The notes beneath the pieces were generated by a model. It saw only the letters and a program-made list of their open reading frames with translations, was not told the origin of the DNA and did not search any database. This document shows positions 60,411-64,000 of a DNA stretch of 64,000 bases, piece after piece. A program made the position numbers and the translations under genes. Each line of letters opens with the position of its first letter. The first letter of the stretch is position 1. The DNA is from an uncultured Clostridia bacterium (GTDB lineage: Bacteria; Bacillota; Clostridia; Peptostreptococcales; Anaerovoracaceae): NCBI GenBank assembly GCA_934281605.1, contig CAKQXD010000007.1:53866-117865 (forward strand), read 5' to 3'.

Positions 60411-61457
60411 CTATTTCTTTGCATTCTCTTCCAGTTCCAGCATATACTTATCAAAATCAGACATAAACAGTCTATCCTGAATGACACGGTATTTTTCAAA
60501 TTCAGTTTCAGCTTTTGCTTTGGCGATCTCAGCAGTGATTTTGCCTGCATCCTGAAGAACCTCTCTGTCATCTGCCATCAGGAATAAATCCAAACGCTTT
60601 GCCCAGTCCTCCATTGTCATTGGAATATGACGTTCTGCACGATCCTCTGCCAAATCCAGATAAGCAGATACAATACGCTCCAGTGAACGCATTTCTTTCT
60701 CTGAAAGATAATTCTTCGCAATGCTCACATCGCTTTTTACAATCTTACCTTCCGGTGCTGCTGCCCAAGTAGTTAATCCCATATGTGGCTTATCTGCATC
60801 GGCCCGCTCATAAATCAATTCCGCTGCTGTATGTCCGTGAACTGCATAATGCATCTTGTTTTGGACCTTTGCAAAGAACTGCTTGGTTGTTTTGGCTGTT
60901 CGATCATAATCAAGAGCTGTAGCATAGATATCCGTTATCTTCTGATAAAATCTACGCTCAGAAAGGCGAATTTCACGAATCTGCTCAAGCAAACGGTCGA
61001 AGTATTCTACTGTAAGCACAGATCCACCATTTTTCAGGCGTTCATCATCCATGACCCAGCCTTTGATGGTGTAATCCTTCACTATGCCATTAGCCCACTT
61101 GCGAAACTGTACAGCTCGTTCATTATTCACCTTGAATCCAACCGCAATAATCATTTGAAGATTATAGTGCTTTGTATCACGAGTCACCTGGCGGGAACCT
61201 TCGGTTTGAACTATTCGGAAATTCCGAATAGTTGCAGACTCTTCTAATTCACTATCTGCATAAATCTTTTTAATATGTTCATTTATCGTTGGCAAACCAA
61301 CGTCATACAATGTGGCCATCATCTTCTGTGTCAGCCATATATTCTCATCCTCATAGCGCATCTGAATGCTGTCTTGCTGATCACCAACAGAGGCAACATA
61401 GGTTAAGTATTCTGCAGCACTGGAACGGATGGTTATTTCGTCTTTTTTCTTTTTCAA
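60411..61457 (-). CDS. RhuM family protein
   Basis: This 348-residue protein belongs to the RhuM family, named from Salmonella pathogenicity island 3: QMRYEDENIWLTQKMMATLYDVGLPTINEHIKKIYADSELEESATIRNFRIVQTEGSRQVTRDTKHYNLQMIIAVGFKV, RAVQFRKWANGIVKDY. The N-terminus is DNA-binding-like; the C-terminus is helical. Its role is unclear, and it is common in mobile islands. The start is a TTG at 61457 behind GGAGG that lies in a perfect palindrome (61460-61471). Confidence 0.88.
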   Translation of the reverse strand: MKKKKDEITIRSSAAEYLTYVASVGDQQDSIQMRYEDENIWLTQKMMATLYDVGLPTINEHIKKIYADSELEESATIRNFRIVQTEGSRQVTRDTKHYNLQMIIAVGFKVNNERAVQFRKWANGIVKDYTIKGWVMDDERLKNGGSVLTVEYFDRLLEQIREIRLSERRFYQKITDIYATALDYDRTAKTTKQFFAKVQNKMHYAVHGHTAAELIYERADADKPHMGLTTWAAAPEGKIVKSDVSIAKNYLSEKEMRSLERIVSAYLDLAEDRAERHIPMTMEDWAKRLDLFLMADDREVLQDAGKITAEIAKAKAETEFEKYRVIQDRLFMSDFDKYMLELEENAKK

Positions 61458-61504
61458 ATAGGAGGCCTCCTTTTACGTCGCAAAATCATTATTCTGCCTG
61501 TGCA

Positions 61505-61792
61505 TCAAAGTGCCACATCGACTTCATCTGCAGAATATATCTTTCCTGCTTTGATGGAATCGACACCCTTCTGGAGTTCTGCATCAAGTTCTTCTCTGGT
61601 TATTGCACCAACAGCTAATGGTTCAGAATAAGGAAGTTTCAATTCAAACGGCATACCCTTTTTCAGTACGATCTGGCTATAAAACATCTGAATTGCACTG
61701 GATGGAGAAATGCCAAGCTGAGAAAGAATGCTCTCAGCATTATCCTTGAGATTAGTATCTATTCTTGCATAAACAGCGGATGTATTTGCCAT
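61505..61792 (-). CDS. RelB/DinJ family antitoxin
   Basis: This 95-residue protein has the RelB/DinJ ribbon-helix-helix: TSAVYARIDTNLKDNAESILSQLGISPSSAIQMFYSQIVLKKGMPFEL, plus a charged C-terminal tail. RelB/DinJ bind a RelE/YafQ mRNase and repress their own operon. No toxin gene follows; downstream (47 bases) is RhuM. The start is the ATG at 61792 behind AAAGGAGG; an in-frame ATG at 61852 overlaps the promoter. Confidence 0.88.
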   Translation of the reverse strand: MANTSAVYARIDTNLKDNAESILSQLGISPSSAIQMFYSQIVLKKGMPFELKLPYSEPLAVGAITREELDAELQKGVDSIKAGKIYSADEVDVAL

Positions 61793-61813
61793 AGTATCGC
61801 CTCCTTTTTCTTT

Positions 61814-61844
61814 ATTATATTCGCCTTTGCTTGCAATCGCAAGC
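61814..61844 (-). promoter_or_regulatory. relB promoter with inverted-repeat operator
   Basis: On the minus strand TTGCGA (61842-61837) and TATAAT (61819-61814) are 17 bases apart. GCTTGC (61829-61834) and GCAAGC (61839-61844), an inverted repeat with a four-base spacer, overlap the -35, as expected for autoregulation by the antitoxin. Confidence 0.75.
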
Positions 61845-61949
61845 ATTTGCATAAATTATCTTATGACAAAGCCTTGAATCCTATACGCCTCTTAAGGCAG
61901 AAAGGAATGCTGTTTAGCTTGCGAGGACGACAGAAAGGATTGGTATTAG

Positions 61950-62177
61950 ATAGGTCATACCCCCTTTTGCTATCGGATTGAAAATGGCATCGCAATTATA
62001 GACGAACCTGCTACCACAAAACTCGGACGAAATAATAAGCAAACACAGATAAAGGAAATAAAGATACCTACCCGTTTCCATATGGACGAGGTCACCGTCC
62101 TGCATGACAATCCTATGAAACAGGCAGAATATCTGTACAGCCTCATAGAAAGCGAGAGTCAACAATGGGAAATGTAA
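61950..62177 (+). pseudogene. Decayed serine-recombinase partner gene
   Basis: The frame reads IGHTPFCYRIENGIAIIDEP and later PTRFHMDEVTVLHDNPMKQAEYLYSLI, both of which match the short partner of TnpX-like recombinases (MGHTPFGYRIENG at the start in intact copies). It opens with ATA where the ATG should be (61950), directly after an in-frame TAG, and the middle is missing: an internal deletion. It ends 13 bases into the intact recombinase gene. It has lost its start and central domain. Confidence 0.65.
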
Positions 62178-63733
62178 TGTTGATTCCTGCAAGGCGACAA
62201 GTTGGAAACAACGCTCGCAAGCAGGAAGAAGAAAAACCAAAACTCCGAGTCGCAGCGTACTGTCGTGTCAGTACAGACAGCGATGAGCAGGCTACCAGCT
62301 ACGAAGCTCAGGTAGAACACTATACAGAATATATTCAAAAAAATCCTGATTGGGAATTTGCCGGTATTTATGCCGATGACGGTATCTCCGGAACTAACAC
62401 CAAAAAACGCGAAGAATTCAATCACATGATTGATGACTGTAAGGCTGGTAACATTGATATGGTTATTACCAAATCCATCAGCCGATTTGCCAGAAACACA
62501 CTGGACTGCCTAAAATACATCAGACAACTCAAAGACATGAACATTCCGGTTCTGTTTGAAAAGGAGTCCATCAACACGATGGATGCTAAGGGCGAAGTTC
62601 TTATCACTATCATGGCATCTCTGGCCCAGCAAGAATCACAATCCTTAAGTCAGAACGTGAAGTTGGGATTGCAATACCGCTACCAACAAGGCAAAGTACA
62701 AATCAACCACAATCGCTTTCTTGGATACACGAAGGACGCGGACGGCAACCTCATCATCGATCCAGAACAGGCAGAAATCGTAAAGCGCATTTATCGAGAA
62801 TATTTAGAAGGTCTCAGCATGGATAAGATTGCCGCTGGATTAGAGCGTGATGGTATTCTTACCGGTGCAGGAGGAAAAAGGTGGCACACAAGCACCATCA
62901 ACAAGATCCTGCGCAACGAAAAATACATCGGCGATGCCCTGCTCCAGAAAACCTACACAACAGACTTTCTAAACAAAACCAGAGTCAAGAACAACGGTCT
63001 CGTCCCTCAATACTATGTAGAAGGCAACCACGAAGCCATTATTCCGAAGGACATCTACTTACAGGTTCAAGAAGAACTGGTCCGCAGGAGAGTGGTCAAA
63101 ACCAGTGCCAACGGCAAGAAACGTAGCTATAGCTGCAATCACTGCTTCTCCCAAATCGTTATCTGCGGAGAATGTGGTGAAATGTTCCGAAGGCTCCATT
63201 GGAACAATCGTGGAGTTAAATCTATCGTCTGGCGTTGCATCAGCAGGCTTGAATCCACAGGACTGGAATGCCACGCCAGAACCATCAACGAACTGGTCCT
63301 TCAGGATGCTGTTGTCAAGGCAATCAACCAGATGCTTGGAGACAAAAGTAGCTATCAGGCACAGCTACAGCTCAACATTGCCTCAGTCATCCGAGCTTCG
63401 CAGGCAACCTCCGTTGAAAACATCGACGAAAAACTGATGGCCCTGCAGCAAGAGCTTATCCAAAAAGCCCAGAGCAAAGAAGCCTATGACGAGATTGCCG
63501 ATGAAATATTCAGGCTTCGAGAACTCCGCCAGAAGACCACCGTCGACACTGTTGCAAGAGATGAGCAGATAAAGCGGATCAATGACCTGCAGGATTACAT
63601 CGCACAGCAGACTACCCGCCTCACCGAATTTGACGAATCGCTAGTGCGACGCTGGATCAAGCAGATCAACATCTGGGATGACCACATCACCGTCGAACTG
63701 AAATCCGGTGTTAGTATCGATGTGGATGCATAA
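62165..63733 (+). CDS. Large serine recombinase (TnpX/TndX type)
   Basis: This 522-residue recombinase has a resolvase catalytic domain (about 25-165) with S36 in AAYCRVSTDSDEQ and the TKSISRFARNT and QQESQSLSQNVKLG motifs, a recombinase domain (about 180-290; NRFLGYTKDADGNL, WHTSTINKILRNEKYIGDAL), a zinc ribbon (CGECGEMF...WRC, about 337-360), and a coiled-coil C-terminus. It excises and inserts mobile elements by serine attack on DNA. It probably moved the surrounding island. Its start overlaps the decayed partner frame. Confidence 0.93.
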   Translation: MGNVMLIPARRQVGNNARKQEEEKPKLRVAAYCRVSTDSDEQATSYEAQVEHYTEYIQKNPDWEFAGIYADDGISGTNTKKREEFNHMIDDCKAGNIDMVITKSISRFARNTLDCLKYIRQLKDMNIPVLFEKESINTMDAKGEVLITIMASLAQQESQSLSQNVKLGLQYRYQQGKVQINHNRFLGYTKDADGNLIIDPEQAEIVKRIYREYLEGLSMDKIAAGLERDGILTGAGGKRWHTSTINKILRNEKYIGDALLQKTYTTDFLNKTRVKNNGLVPQYYVEGNHEAIIPKDIYLQVQEELVRRRVVKTSANGKKRSYSCNHCFSQIVICGECGEMFRRLHWNNRGVKSIVWRCISRLESTGLECHARTINELVLQDAVVKAINQMLGDKSSYQAQLQLNIASVIRASQATSVENIDEKLMALQQELIQKAQSKEAYDEIADEIFRLRELRQKTTVDTVARDEQIKRINDLQDYIAQQTTRLTEFDESLVRRWIKQINIWDDHITVELKSGVSIDVDA

Positions 63734-63747
63734 ATTCATAGCTACAC

Positions 63748-63797
63748 AAAGGCTCCGTGCCACTGGATAAATTCAGTGATGCGGAGCCTTTTCATTT
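63748..63797. terminator. Terminator between the recombinase and the right-edge gene
   Basis: AAAGGCTCCG (63748-63757) pairs with CGGAGCCTTT (63782-63791), with an inner CACTG/CAGTG stem. It has T residues on the right side and A residues on the left, so it can serve both convergent genes. Confidence 0.8.
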
Positions 63798-64000
63798 TAT
63801 TTCAAATTTTCAATATTTAATTCCATGAACGTTAAAAAATTCGTAGCGTCTTTTAACAAACATGAAAAAGTTTCTGCATAATTTTCTTTTTTCACATCAA
63901 GCTTTTTTGTAATTTTTTGGTACCCCTTTCCTTTACGATGTCCTGTTCCACTTGAACGTAACTCCTGCAGATTTCTCAAGAACTTAATATGTTCATCATA
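63797..64000 (-). CDS. C-terminal end of a gene running off the right edge; HEPN-like motif
   Basis: The frame is open from the right edge to the stop at 63797, giving 67 residues: YDEHIKFLRNLQELRSSGTG at its start, followed by a basic and helical part. RSSGTGH fits the R-x4-6-H HEPN pattern, here only a short match. It is a partial coding sequence: the N-terminus is outside the window. Convergent with the recombinase. Confidence 0.55.
   Translation of the reverse strand, partial: YDEHIKFLRNLQELRSSGTGHRKGKGYQKITKKLDVKKENYAETFSCLLKDATNFLTFMELNIENLK

Overview
The window reads as a chromosomal segment of an anaerobic, endospore-forming member of the Bacillota, class Clostridia. Support comes from an alpha/beta-type small acid-soluble spore protein, YlbJ, a SpoIVFA-like degenerate M23 protein, SpoIIIE/FtsK, strong GGAGG ribosome-binding sites, acetate kinase, and clostridial gene orders (rplU-rpmA-obgE; B12-binding radical SAM TIGR03960 followed by TIGR03936; rsmD-coaD-ylbJ-ylbM-rpmF). 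Family-level placement cannot be proven from the sequence alone.

Layout. 1-1.3 kb: deoD and a short DtxR-type metal regulator, with a palindrome at the left edge that looks like its operator. 1.35-3.9 kb: a thioester-domain surface protein and comEA. 4.0-12.5 kb: a leftward housekeeping block: a TIGR03936 domain fused to a phosphonoacetate-hydrolase-like domain, TIGR03960 radical SAM, an HD protein, a SpoIVFA-like protein, obgE, rpmA, rplU and recA (with an SOS box). 12.9-19.6 kb: cinA, pgsA, rimO, ftsK and uppP form one leftward operon. 19.7-21.9 kb: rightward asd and an AEC transporter. 21.9-25.6 kb: a histidine kinase remnant, an ArsC/Spx-type protein, and a P-type cation ATPase behind a candidate manganese riboswitch. 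25.7-34.7 kb: rpmF, ackA, tmcAL, ylbJ, a coiled-coil protein, coaD, rsmD, a SASP, recG, an Asp23 protein and rpmB. 34.9-41.4 kb: small metabolic and accessory genes, including a macro-domain protein, a YdbC-like protein and a decayed methyltransferase/EamA junction. 41.6-49.0 kb: one 2484-residue surface adhesin. 49.2-51.2 kb: LysR, YoaK and VOC genes.

From about 51.2 kb to the right edge the sequence becomes visibly A+T-rich and accessory in character. A leftward operon (58.25 to about 52.7 kb, possibly to 50.9 kb) encodes a glycine-rich helical membrane protein, an unrecognised helical protein, a PLD-nuclease/SF2-helicase/DUF3427 protein, a NUDIX hydrolase and a VOC protein, and is followed by an AlbA_2/ATP-binding regulator. 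This is the best candidate for an uncharacterised defence-like or repair system. After a chromosomal-looking ferritin-like gene comes a second accessory block: a HEPN-motif protein, a RhuM-family protein, a RelB/DinJ-type antitoxin without its toxin, a decayed recombinase partner, a large serine recombinase, and the end of another gene carrying a HEPN-like motif.

I saw no rRNA or tRNA gene and no CRISPR array. My reading for small RNAs was by eye only.
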